Shown here piece after piece: positions 1-7,249 of a stretch of DNA of 11,074 bases. Positions within the stretch are counted from its first letter, which is position 1. Each line of letters opens with the position of its first letter. The notes beneath the pieces were generated by a model that did not search any database, was not told the origin of the DNA, and saw only the letters and a list, made by a program, of their open reading frames with translations. The translations under genes were made by a program, and so were the position numbers. Origin of the DNA: JASHVB01 sp049522565 (lineage in GTDB: Bacteria; Pseudomonadota; Alphaproteobacteria; Acetobacterales; Acetobacteraceae); assembly GCA_049522565.1 (NCBI GenBank), contig JBEKNT010000220.1:1-11074 (forward strand). The letters are read 5' to 3'.

Positions 1-1
1 C

Positions 2-946
2 GACATCATCCTGCATAAAGTGGCCGACACCGAGCATGGCATCGTGGTGCGCGGCGCGCGCATCCTGTCCACCCTGGCACCGTTCGCCGACGAGCTTGCG
101 GTGTATCCGGGCCGCCCGTTGCCGGAGGACGGGGCAAAATTCGCGCTGTCGTTCTGCATCCCGATGGCGACGCCCGGGCTGAAATTCATCTGCCGCGACA
201 GTTGCGCCGGCACGCTGAACCGCTTTGACCATCCCCTGTCGTCACGCTTCGACGAACAGGATGCATTCCTCATCTTCGATGATGTCGAAATCCCACGCGA
301 TCGGATCTTCATAGACTGCAACGTGAAGGTCTATAATCAGGTGATGACGCGGAGCTGGAACCCGAACGTCATGCAGCAGACCATGGTGCGGGCACAGACC
401 AAGCTGGAATTCGCCTGGGGCCTGGCCACCGCGATGACCGAGGCGATCGGCGACACCAGCCCTACCGCCCAGCAATTGCTCGGCGAGCTGTGGAGCTACT
501 CCATGCTGGCGCAGTGTGCGGTGCGCGCCGCGGAGGATCATCCCAACGAATGGGGCAACGGCGTCTGGTTCCCCGATGGTCCGCCACTGATGGCGTTGCG
601 CGCGATGATGCCGACCTGGATGCCGCGCGCCAACGAGATCATCAAACTCCTGGGTTCGCATAATCTGCTGGCAACGCCGACCTGGCGAATGATGCAGGAT
701 GCGGGGCTGCGGCCGTTCATCGACAAATATCTGCGCGGCGCGAAGGAGATGGACGCCGAACGCCGCATCCGTCTGTTCCGCCTGGCATGGGACTATGCCG
801 GGACCGCGCTGGCCTCACGCGTCGAACTGTACGAGCGTTTTTATCTCACCTCGGGAGCACGCAACCAGCAGCGTGCGCACCAGTTGGCCAAACGCGACAG
901 CGCGATGGCGATGGTGGAACGGTTTCTGACGGAGCCGGCAGAATAG
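2..946 (+). CDS. 4-hydroxyphenylacetate 3-hydroxylase (HpaB) family flavin monooxygenase, 5'-truncated by window edge
   Basis: The oxygenase component of two-component flavin-dependent aromatic hydroxylases normally takes reduced FAD from a separate flavin reductase and ortho-hydroxylates a phenol. The reading frame is open from the first base, so the gene starts before the window; 314 residues are visible, against roughly 480-520 in full-length family members. The visible part begins in the middle β-domain (GIVVRGARILSTLAPFAD). It continues through the family block HPLSSRFDEQDAFLIFDDVEIP (about visible residues 77-98) and ends in the C-terminal helical FAD/tetramer domain, with IDKYL, RLFRLAWD and LYERFYLTSG. 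The first in-frame GTG, at 20, lies inside this conserved domain and is not the true start. No HpaC-type reductase is in the window, so the substrate stays open: hydroxyphenylacetate, chlorophenols and other phenols are all possible in this family. The last 101 bp overlap the end of the convergent glycosyltransferase gene. Family assignment is confident; substrate is unknown. Confidence 0.9.
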   Translation, partial: DIILHKVADTEHGIVVRGARILSTLAPFADELAVYPGRPLPEDGAKFALSFCIPMATPGLKFICRDSCAGTLNRFDHPLSSRFDEQDAFLIFDDVEIPRDRIFIDCNVKVYNQVMTRSWNPNVMQQTMVRAQTKLEFAWGLATAMTEAIGDTSPTAQQLLGELWSYSMLAQCAVRAAEDHPNEWGNGVWFPDGPPLMALRAMMPTWMPRANEIIKLLGSHNLLATPTWRMMQDAGLRPFIDKYLRGAKEMDAERRIRLFRLAWDYAGTALASRVELYERFYLTSGARNQQRAHQLAKRDSAMAMVERFLTEPAE

Positions 947-2162
947 TGCTATCGGGCGACTGGACATTGGGTTGCTCGACCGCCGGGCCGGGCTGTGCCG
1001 CTCGTCGCAGCAGCAGCGCGAACAGCGCCAGCAGCACGAATGGCGCGATCGGCGCGTCCAGGCCCAGCGCCAGCATGCGTGACACCGCCGGAAGCACGAA
1101 CCCCGCCGCCAGGCCCAGCTTCTCCCAAGGCAGGAACCCGTCGCGACGGCCGACACTCAGCAGCCATGCCAGTGGCAACGCCAGCAAGGTCAGGTCGTAG
1201 TCGAGCACAAACGGGGTCGTCAGCAGCGTACCGCAGGCCGTCAGCATCGCCATCACGATGACATCCGGGCGCCTGCGCTGCACCCAGACCAGTGCACCGC
1301 ACACGCCGAACGCGACGATCCCCTGCGCCGCATAGCCAGCCGCGACCCCGCCGCCCAGCAGCCGCACTGCCGCGAACACGCTCTGCATCTTTCCAGGCTC
1401 AACCAGCCCCTGCTCCAGGGTAGCCCGGGCGAGCGGCGCGGCACGCAGGAAGCCTTCCCATGTGGCAATCCCAAACAGCGCCAGCGACGATGCAGCGAGA
1501 ATCAGCCCGGTTGCCGCCGCTACCGCGATGGTTCGCCAGTCACGGCGTAGCAGCAACAAGACCGGTACCAGAACCAGAAGCTGCGGCTTGATGACCAGGC
1601 AGCCGAGGAACACCCCGGCCAGCATCGGCCGCCGCCGCAGTGCCAGCGCCCCCATCCCGAACAGCGCGGCGGTCAGGAAGCCGTTCTGCCCATGCTCCAG
1701 GTTCAGCAGCGCGGCGGGAAAGGCCAGGATCGGCACCACCGCACGCCAGCCCAGCAGCACCTGCAACACGCGCAGCCAGGCGAAGCCGGTAACGATCTGC
1801 CACGCAGCCAAGGCCGCGAGGTACGGCAGAAGCGCCAGTGGCAGACAGACCAGCAGGAACGGCGGTGGATAGAAGAAGGCGGCATAGCCGACCTCTCGGC
1901 CGCCGAACGCTGCGCGCTCTGCCGCTGCATGCGTCAGCGGGTCATAGACCGAAGCCGGCCGTCCCACGAGTGCAAGGTGCGAGGCCGCCCAAAAGCTTTT
2001 GAAATCCGTGCCTAAAGGCCGACCGTAACGGTCGATGCCATGCGACGACAATGCGACCAACAGCACAGCGGTCAGCACGGCTACCGCCAGGAAGATGCGG
2101 GCATAGACAGTGCAGCGTGCCTCGCTCAGCCAGGGCGCGTCGCGCAGAAACGCCAGGGACAT
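846..2162 (-). CDS. Glycosyltransferase family 87 (DUF2029) integral membrane protein
   Basis: A 438-residue polytopic membrane protein. GT87 enzymes are GT-C type transferases, such as mycobacterial polyprenol-phosphate mannosyltransferases, that transfer a sugar from a lipid-phosphate donor on the outer face of the inner membrane. Visible family marks are a first transmembrane helix at about residues 21-40; an acidic loop motif GTDF at 51-54 followed by FWAASHLAL; YPPPFLLVCLPLALLP at 99-113; GQNG at 158-161; IKPQ at 191-194; and DYD at 321-323. About ten hydrophobic segments are spread along the chain. The ATG at 2162 is supported by GGAG six bases upstream. After the last helix (about residue 385), a Pro/Ser-rich tail of about 50 residues runs into the 3' end of the convergent hydroxylase gene. 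That tail looks unlike the rest and may be an extension left after loss of an earlier stop. Donor and acceptor cannot be read from sequence. Together with manC and the ATP-grasp gene it hints at glycan synthesis. Confidence 0.85.
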   Translation of the reverse strand: MSLAFLRDAPWLSEARCTVYARIFLAVAVLTAVLLVALSSHGIDRYGRPLGTDFKSFWAASHLALVGRPASVYDPLTHAAAERAAFGGREVGYAAFFYPPPFLLVCLPLALLPYLAALAAWQIVTGFAWLRVLQVLLGWRAVVPILAFPAALLNLEHGQNGFLTAALFGMGALALRRRPMLAGVFLGCLVIKPQLLVLVPVLLLLRRDWRTIAVAAATGLILAASSLALFGIATWEGFLRAAPLARATLEQGLVEPGKMQSVFAAVRLLGGGVAAGYAAQGIVAFGVCGALVWVQRRRPDVIVMAMLTACGTLLTTPFVLDYDLTLLALPLAWLLSVGRRDGFLPWEKLGLAAGFVLPAVSRMLALGLDAPIAPFVLLALFALLLRRAAQPGPAVEQPNVQSPDSTILPAPSETVPPSPSRCRVWPTGAHAAGCVLPR

Positions 2163-2170
2163 ACGAGACT

Positions 2171-2193
2171 CCGAATCGATTCGGCCATGGCCG
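2171..2193. promoter_or_regulatory. Two overlapping perfect palindromes upstream of the GT87 gene
   Basis: CCGAATCGATTCGG (2171-2184) is a perfect 14-bp palindrome, and CGGCCATGGCCG (2182-2193) is a perfect 12-bp palindrome sharing its last three bases. They lie 9 bp before the GT87 start codon and partly include its Shine-Dalgarno sequence, in a 90-bp gap after the dehydratase gene. They could be an operator or a leader hairpin that masks the ribosome binding site. This is a symmetry observation only; no known binding protein is assigned. Confidence 0.35.
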
Positions 2194-2252
2194 TTGGATC
2201 CGTCATCGGCCAGCCCACGTCAAACTTGTCAACGCCTCGTCGGCAGATCGGC

Positions 2253-3455
2253 TTAGTAGCCCGTGCGCGTTGCACCGACGACGTAGTTTTTGCGCGGGAA
2301 CTCCTCTGTGTAGCTGCGCAGACTCTTGCCGGTGCGCGAGCCCATGTCGCGATACGGCCGGGCACGCAGCTTCGCCACGTCCAGGTCGATGCCGTGTCCC
2401 GGTGTGGTCGGCAGCTCGACGAAGCTGTCCCGCACCACCAGCGGCGCGATCGCCACTTCGTCGCAGGCAGGCTTGAGGTTGATGAAGCACTCCGCGATCC
2501 AGAAATTTGGAATCATCGCCGAGAGCTGCACCGTCGCCGCCAACCCGACCAGCGTGGAATTATAGTTGTGTGGCGCCACCGCGACCGCGTGCGGTTGCGC
2601 CATCGCGGCGATATCCAGCATCGCGGAGATGCCGCCGCAGTTGCAGATGTCGGGGTTTATGATGTCGGCGGCACGCGCCGCCAGCGCCTGGGCGAAGCCT
2701 TCCTTGGAATAGATCGCCTCGCCGGTGACGATCGGCATGCCGGGCAACGCACGGCGCACTTCCGCGACGAGTTCGATGTTGTCGCACAGGCATGGTTCCT
2801 CGTACCAACCTACGTCGAACTCGGCGATGCGCCGGCCGATGCGGATCGCATGGATCGGCGCCAGGCGGCGATGCGCTTCCACCAGCAGGGTGAAGTCCGG
2901 GCCGAGCGTCTCGCGCATGGCTTGCACATAGCGCACGACGTGGTCTTCGTCCTCGCGATGGATGAAGCTGCGCCACGGACCGGGGAACGGATCCCATTTC
3001 AGCGCGGTGAAGCCCATCGCCTTCACCTTCAGCGCGCGCTCCAGATTCTGCTCGATGGTTTCGCTGCCGCTGGACCAGCCGTTGGCATAGACCTTCACCC
3101 GCTCGCGCGACGCACCACCCAGCAGATTGTACAGCGGCAGGTTGGCGTGCTTGGCGACGATGTCCCATAGAGCGATCTCGATGGCGCTCCACGCCGACAG
3201 CAGATCCAGCGACGCGCGGCGCATCGCGAAGTCATCGAACAGCACCTGTGCCGTGTGGCGGATGCTGAACGCGCTGCGGCCAATCACATAGTTGCCCATG
3301 TGCTGCAGCAGGTGTTCGATGACCGGCTCCTTGCCGGGTGTCACATAGGCCTCGCCCCAACCATGCAGGCCACTTTCCGTCTCCACGCGGCAGAACAGCA
3401 GGTTCTTGGCCGTGCCTGGATCGAACAGGAAGGTCTCGATGCGGGCGATTTCCAT
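2253..3455 (-). CDS. Mandelate racemase/muconate lactonizing enzyme family protein (sugar-acid dehydratase-like)
   Basis: A 400-residue enolase-superfamily enzyme of the mandelate racemase subgroup. Members abstract the proton alpha to a carboxylate using Mg2+; sequences like this one usually dehydrate aldonic acids such as galactonate or gluconate. The N-terminal capping domain covers about residues 1-120 and the β-barrel about 121-370. Catalytic sites can be read in order: LKWDPF (152-157) on the second barrel strand; VEAH (192-195), with E193 at the first metal position and H195; YEEP (218-221); GEAI with E246; the Asp-His dyad D269 (INPDI) and H296 (APHNYNS); and the final acid E322 (IAECF). 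The first metal ligand is Glu where many relatives have Asp. The ATG at 3455 is chosen because GGGGGGAAG precedes it by 7 bases and the MEIARIETFLF start matches the family. The frame stays open further upstream but only antisense to the neighbouring gene. It diverges from the crotonase gene. Fold is confident; substrate is not assignable. Confidence 0.88.
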   Translation of the reverse strand: MEIARIETFLFDPGTAKNLLFCRVETESGLHGWGEAYVTPGKEPVIEHLLQHMGNYVIGRSAFSIRHTAQVLFDDFAMRRASLDLLSAWSAIEIALWDIVAKHANLPLYNLLGGASRERVKVYANGWSSGSETIEQNLERALKVKAMGFTALKWDPFPGPWRSFIHREDEDHVVRYVQAMRETLGPDFTLLVEAHRRLAPIHAIRIGRRIAEFDVGWYEEPCLCDNIELVAEVRRALPGMPIVTGEAIYSKEGFAQALAARAADIINPDICNCGGISAMLDIAAMAQPHAVAVAPHNYNSTLVGLAATVQLSAMIPNFWIAECFINLKPACDEVAIAPLVVRDSFVELPTTPGHGIDLDVAKLRARPYRDMGSRTGKSLRSYTEEFPRKNYVVGATRTGY

Positions 3456-3467
3456 GGCAGCACTTCC

Positions 3468-3526
3468 CCCCGGTGTTGCGTCGTGCCGACTGTACGCCTC
3501 TGATCGCCGCAGCGGCAACACGGGGA
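3468..3526. promoter_or_regulatory. Inverted repeat in the divergent dehydratase/crotonase promoter region
   Basis: In the 81-bp spacer between the two divergent starts, GTGTTGC (3473-3479) is mirrored perfectly by GCAACAC (3515-3521). Allowing one extra G in the left arm, the symmetry extends to CCCC...GTGTTGC and GCAACACGGGG. The outer edges of the arms merge into the two Shine-Dalgarno sequences. The spacing is suitable for a shared operator controlling both genes. No regulator gene lies in the window, so the protein is unknown. Confidence 0.4.
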
Positions 3527-3536
3527 GGCGCGCGCC

Positions 3537-4391
3537 ATGGATTTCGAGGACATCACCTACGCGGTGCAGGGCACCACCGCGATCGTCACGCTCAATCGGC
3601 CGGAGAAGCGCAACGCGCTCAGCGGCAAGCTGCTGCGCGAGCTGAACGCTGCGCTGCTGGAGGCGGACGAGCACAACGCCGTGCATTGCGTGGTCTTACG
3701 CGGCGCCGGGCCGCATTTCTGTGCCGGCGCCGACCTCAGCGAATATGCGGCGCAGCGCGGGCCGGAGTATCGCGGCCGGCAGGAGATCGACGACGACGTC
3801 TGGCGGCTAGAGCAAGGACAGCGCATGCGGATCGCGCTGTTCGATATGCACAAGCCGGTAATCGCGCAGGTACATGGCACGTGTATCGGTATAGGCACGG
3901 AACTTGCGTGGTTCTGCGATATCGTGCTGGTGGCGGACGATGCGCGGATCGGGTTTCCGCCGGTACGCGACCTGGGCACGCCGCCCGGATCGATGTGGCT
4001 GTATCACTGCGGGCCGCAATGGGCGAAGCGACTGCTGTTCACCGGCGACAGCCTGACCGGCAAGGATGCGGCGCGGATCGGGCTGGCATTAAAGTCGGTG
4101 CCGGCAGCGGCGTTGGAAAAGGAGGTGATGCGGCTGGCCGACCGCATGGGACTGGTCGATCCGCATCTGCTGTCGGCCAACAAGCGGCTGGTCAATCTCG
4201 GGCTGGAACTGATGGGCGCGCGCACGCTGCAACGCATCGGTTCCGAGATCGATGCGCGCGGGCACCTGGCGCCGAAGGCGCGGGCGTTCCGCGAGACAAT
4301 GCGGACACATGGGGTAAAATACGCGTTCCAGCAACGGGATGCGGCGTTCGGCAGCGGCTTTGCCTCGGTGGATGGGCCGGATCCGGAGTAG
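3537..4391 (+). CDS. Enoyl-CoA hydratase/isomerase (crotonase) family protein
   Basis: A 284-residue crotonase-superfamily protein acting on a CoA thioester. The N-terminal strand block ends with LNRPEKRNALS (19-29). The CoA-binding and first oxyanion-hole segment is HFCAGADLSEY (60-70). The second is HGTCIGIGTELAWFCDIV (113-130), which supplies the other oxyanion backbone NH and E122, matching one of the two catalytic glutamates of hydratases. The second catalytic Glu, normally in a G-x-P-E motif, is absent: the equivalent stretch reads IGFPPVRDLGTPPG (138-151). Classical hydratase activity is therefore doubtful; isomerase, hydrolase or another crotonase reaction is possible. GGGGAGG lies 9 bases before the ATG. 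The C-terminal region (about 200-284) is the helical trimer-forming part with a somewhat extended tail. It is divergent from the dehydratase gene and probably shares its control region. Family is confident; reaction is open. Confidence 0.88.
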   Translation: MDFEDITYAVQGTTAIVTLNRPEKRNALSGKLLRELNAALLEADEHNAVHCVVLRGAGPHFCAGADLSEYAAQRGPEYRGRQEIDDDVWRLEQGQRMRIALFDMHKPVIAQVHGTCIGIGTELAWFCDIVLVADDARIGFPPVRDLGTPPGSMWLYHCGPQWAKRLLFTGDSLTGKDAARIGLALKSVPAAALEKEVMRLADRMGLVDPHLLSANKRLVNLGLELMGARTLQRIGSEIDARGHLAPKARAFRETMRTHGVKYAFQQRDAAFGSGFASVDGPDPE

Positions 4392-4436
4392 ATAGCGAGC
4401 AGGACGAAACAATGCAGGGCGTTCCGCTGCTGGGAC

Positions 4437-4462
4437 GGCGGAATGCGCTGCGCGATTCCGCC
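4437..4462. repeat. REP-like palindrome, probable bidirectional terminator
   Basis: GGCGGAAT (4437-4444) and ATTCCGCC (4455-4462) are perfect inverted arms. The inner GCG/CGC pairs further around a CTG loop, and CCTACG follows to 4467. The layout of a GGCGGA-type arm, a GCGCTGCGC core and a trailing CCGCCCTACG resembles dispersed palindromes known from many proteobacterial genomes; that resemblance is from memory. It lies between two convergent genes, where it can stop transcription from both sides. No long T-run follows. Confidence 0.6.
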
Positions 4463-4466
4463 CTAC

Positions 4467-4481
4467 GCCGGGTCGCCCGGC
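4467..4481. terminator. Hairpin between convergent genes
   Basis: GCCGGG-TCG-CCCGGC forms a perfect 6-bp stem with a three-base loop, 20 bp before the stop codon of the manC-like gene on the other strand. With the REP-like palindrome it forms a double hairpin in the convergent gap. There is no T-tract, so its terminator role is inferred from position. Confidence 0.4.
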
Positions 4482-4500
4482 TCGCCATACCAGGGGTGCG

Positions 4501-5925
4501 TCAGTGACGCCCGTAGGTGTCCTCCAGGCGAACGATGTCATCCTCGCCGAGATAGGCACCTGACTGGACCTCGATCAACGTCAGTGGAATCTTGCCGGGG
4601 TTTTCCAGGCGGTGCACGCAGCCCATGGGCAGGTAGACGCTCTCGTTCTCATGCACCATCAGCACCTCATCGTTGCGGGTGACCCGCGCGGTGCCGTTCA
4701 CCACCACCCAGTGCTCGGCGCGATGAAAGTGCTTTTGCAACGACAACTGGTTTCCCGGCGTCACGACGATGCGCTTCACCTGGAAACGGTCGCCCTGGAT
4801 CAGGCTTTCGTAGAACCCCCACGGCCGGTAGAGGCGGTTATGCGCCACCGCCTCGTGCCGCCCGGCGGCCTTCAGGCGGTCCACTATTTTCTTCACGTCC
4901 TGCGCCTGGTCGCGGTGCATTGCCAGCACCGCGTCCTCGGTCACCACCACCACAGCGTCGTTCAGCCCAACCACCGCGGTCAGCATGCCGTCGCTGCGCA
5001 CGTAGCAGTTTTGCGCGTTCTCCAGCACGACGTCGCCCACAGTGACGTTGCCTGCTGCGTCGCGCTCGCCCAGGTCCCACAGCGCGCGCCAGCTTCCCAC
5101 GTCGGACCAGCCGATATTTGCCGGGACCACCGCGGCGAGCCGTGTGCGCTCGGCGACCGCGTAGTCCAGGCTGATGGACGGCGCGGCGGTGAACGCCGCC
5201 TCGTCCAAACGGATGAAGTCGAGATCGGCCCGTCGCGCCGCCACCGCCTGGCGCACCGGCGGCAGCACGTCCGGGGCGTGGGTTTCCAGTTCCTGCAGCA
5301 GAGTGCGCGCGGTGAACACGAACATGCCGGAGTTCCACAAATGGCGGCCGTCGGCGACCAGGCGCGCGGCGGTGGCGGCGTCAGGCTTTTCCACGAAGCG
5401 GGCGACGGCGTGCACGCCGGGCGCGTCGCGCAACGGATCGCCGCGCTCGATATAGCCGTAGCCGGTTTCCGGGCGGGTGGGATGCATGCCGAACGTAACG
5501 AACCGGCCGGCGCGGGCGGCCACCGCGGCGACGCCCAGCGCGCGGTGCAGCGCTTCGACGTCGGTGATGGCATGGTCGGCGGCGAGCATCCACAGCAGGC
5601 CGTCCGGGTCGTCCTCGGCCACCAGCAAGGCCGCGGCCGCGATGGCGGGGGCGCTATTGCGGCCTACAGGTTCCAGCATCAGGCGGGCGTCGGCGACGCC
5701 GGCGGTGCGGAGTTGTTCGGCAATCAGGAAGCGGTGCTCCTGATTGCAGACGACGATCGGCGGAGCGAAGCCCGGGCCGAGGGCGCGTCACGCGGTCTCC
5801 TGCATCAGGGTGCGCTGGGACGTAAGCGGCCAGAGCTGCTTGGGAAAGCTCTCGCGCGAGACCGGCCACAGGCGGGTGCCGGAGCCGCCGGACAGGACGA
5901 CGGGGATGATGCGGGTGTCACTCAT
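4501..5925 (-). pseudogene. manC: Mannose-1-phosphate guanylyltransferase / mannose-6-phosphate isomerase, interrupted by an in-frame TGA
   Basis: The bifunctional ManC/AlgA enzyme makes GDP-mannose from mannose-1-phosphate and GTP, and interconverts mannose-6-phosphate and fructose-6-phosphate, for surface polysaccharides. Read from the ATG at 5925, the gene spans 475 codons, the usual family length. The nucleotide-binding signature SGGSGTRLWPVSRESFPKQ is at 12-30. Codon 46 is TGA (5790-5788). The same frame then continues with conserved family sequence (VVCNQEHRFLIAEQ, 58-71) without any shift. Later motifs are all intact: FVEKP (177-181), WNSGMF (197-202), WSDVGSW (273-279), cupin isomerase motif HFHRAEHW with H399, H401, E404 and H405, and the ending RLEDTYGR. 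The first ATG after the stop is codon 83 (5679), giving a 392-residue piece that lacks the GTP-binding loop. Family members such as AlgA carry a basic residue near position 46, so CGA to TGA is the simplest origin. It may be a true nonsense mutation or a sequence error; selenocysteine is unlikely here. Confidence 0.85.
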
Positions 5926-5974
5926 GCGGCATAGTTTGCCTGATCGGCGGCGGAGTCTCTAGCGGTTCGTTCGG

Positions 5975-6090
5975 GACCAGGTGTGCGTGCGCGACCAGGT
6001 GTGGGGGTGCGGGCGCGGCGGCGGACTCGGCTGCGCGTTTCCGCCCGGTCGGTGACGGTTTCGGTTGGCGGCGGGACGGTCGGCGACGGT
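5975..6090. repeat. Short direct repeats in the manC/CBS gap
   Basis: The 193-bp gap between the manC start and the CBS gene stop holds GACCAGGTGTG twice (5975-5985 and 5993-6003, 18-bp period). CGGTCGGTGACGGT (6046-6059) also recurs with one change as CGGTCGGCGACGGT (6077-6090). No coding sequence is convincing here. The repeats may be low-complexity GC-rich spacer or tandem sites for a regulator of manC; nothing distinguishes these. Confidence 0.3.
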
Positions 6091-6118
6091 ACAGTTGGTC
6101 ACCGCCTGGCCAGACGCC

Positions 6119-7174
6119 TCAATCTCCCCAGGTCAACACAAGGCCAATGTCGCCGGGCTTGCCGCCGGGGAAATCCAGCACACGGGCCGATAGCGTGAAG
6201 CCGTGTGGCTTCAGCTCGCGCTCCCAGCGCAGATAGATCTCTGCCGGTTCGCCGCGCAGCATCGCGGGCCAACCATGTTCGGCCACATTAATTGCGCGCC
6301 CGCCGTCGATACAAAGCTGGCTGGGAAACTGCAGCAGCATGTATTCCGTCTGGCCGCTCTCCGCCGCTACGCGCGCACGATGCAGCATCTGGCGCCAGCC
6401 CTCGTCGAAGGCATGCGCGTCGATCAGCTCCTTGGTCCGTTCCTGCCGCTGTCGCGCGGCGGCGCGGTGCGCCTCGTCCTTGTGCTCCACCTCGCCATGC
6501 TGGAAGTCCTCGACCAGGTGACGAAAGTCGTCGGCGGCCAGCCGATCCGCGCTCGGCTTGGGTGGCGGTTCGGCCGGGCTGGCGACCGGAACGACCTGCC
6601 ACGCTGGCCGGTGGTATTCGCCGAACAGGCTGCCCAGGAAGCCGGGGGGGCTTGCCTTGTCCGAGGGCATTGCATGAAGCTGCCCGCCGGCGGCGACGAC
6701 GCGCAGCAGGTCGGCGCGGCTGACGATGCCGACAATGCGGCCGTCGCGCAGCACCGGCACGCGCTTGATGTGATGGATGGTGAAGAGCTGGGCGATCTGC
6801 TCGACGCCGGTGTCTTCGGCGACGGTCACCAGTGGCGCTGTCATGACATCCCACGCGGTGCGGTCGGTTGCCTGCCAACGGGCCTGGAGGTCGGCATCGG
6901 GCGGCGGATCTTGCGTGATGAGCGACAGCCACCAGTCGTGCCGTGCCAGACGTTCGGTTTCGCTGCGGCCGATCAGGTCGCCCTCGCTGACCATGCCGAT
7001 CGGCGTGCCGTCGCTGTTGACGACGGGCACGGCGCTGATGCCCTTATCAAGCAATAGTTGCGCGATCTTGCGGGTTGGTTCGTCGGGACCGACGCTGGTG
7101 ACCTCGGCGGTCATCACATCGCGGGCGCGCAGCGGGCCGGTTGCCGCCGGCTGAGCTGCTGATTCCGGTTGCAT
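6119..7174 (-). CDS. Protein with two CBS domains and an unrecognised C-terminal domain
   Basis: A 351-residue soluble protein. The first CBS domain is at about 16-70 (DVMTAEVTSV ... VPVVNSDG ... GMVSEGDL) and the second at about 106-161 (DVMTAPLVTV ... KRVPVLRDG ... GIVSRADLLR), forming a Bateman pair that typically binds adenine nucleotides. HDWWLSLI between them (about 79-86) is also seen in alphaproteobacterial CBS-BON proteins, but no BON domain follows. Instead there is a Pro-rich linker (about 196-211), a charged helical segment (about 215-275) and a β-rich end (about 277-351) that I do not recognise. Start choice: ATG 7174 has AGAGGA eight bases upstream. ATG 7207 with GGAG is an alternative; ATG 7219 has no Shine-Dalgarno. 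The FNR-type box centred 82 bp upstream would put transcription near 7215, favouring 7174. It probably acts as an energy or redox sensor; its partner is unknown. Confidence 0.8.
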   Translation of the reverse strand: MQPESAAQPAATGPLRARDVMTAEVTSVGPDEPTRKIAQLLLDKGISAVPVVNSDGTPIGMVSEGDLIGRSETERLARHDWWLSLITQDPPPDADLQARWQATDRTAWDVMTAPLVTVAEDTGVEQIAQLFTIHHIKRVPVLRDGRIVGIVSRADLLRVVAAGGQLHAMPSDKASPPGFLGSLFGEYHRPAWQVVPVASPAEPPPKPSADRLAADDFRHLVEDFQHGEVEHKDEAHRAAARQRQERTKELIDAHAFDEGWRQMLHRARVAAESGQTEYMLLQFPSQLCIDGGRAINVAEHGWPAMLRGEPAEIYLRWERELKPHGFTLSARVLDFPGGKPGDIGLVLTWGD

Positions 7175-7249
7175 GCGTATCGTCCTCTGCTCGCCGCCGA
7201 CAGGCATGTCTGGCTCCATCGGGATAGCGAGCTTTACAAGGCGCGCGCA

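Noticed and set aside
2040..3170. 376-codon plus-strand frame opposite the dehydratase gene
   Set aside because: It matches no family and mirrors the third-codon GC bias of the real gene on the other strand.
3456..3686. 77-codon upstream extension of the dehydratase frame
   Set aside because: It is antisense to the crotonase start, while the internal ATG at 3455 has a strong Shine-Dalgarno and matches the family N-terminus.
3338..4507. 389-codon plus-strand frame overlapping the crotonase gene
   Set aside because: Out of frame with the crotonase, Arg/Ala-rich, and with no recognisable motif.
5788..5790. Selenocysteine at codon 46 of manC
   Set aside because: The site is not catalytic, no known family member uses Cys or Sec there, and the hairpin after it has its loop too near the UGA.
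4612..5934. 440-codon open frame on the plus strand opposite manC
   Set aside because: It is antisense to conserved ManC motifs, His/Arg/Gly-rich, and typical of mirror frames in high-GC DNA.
6203..7057. 284-codon plus-strand frame opposite the CBS gene
   Set aside because: Antisense shadow of the two CBS domains.
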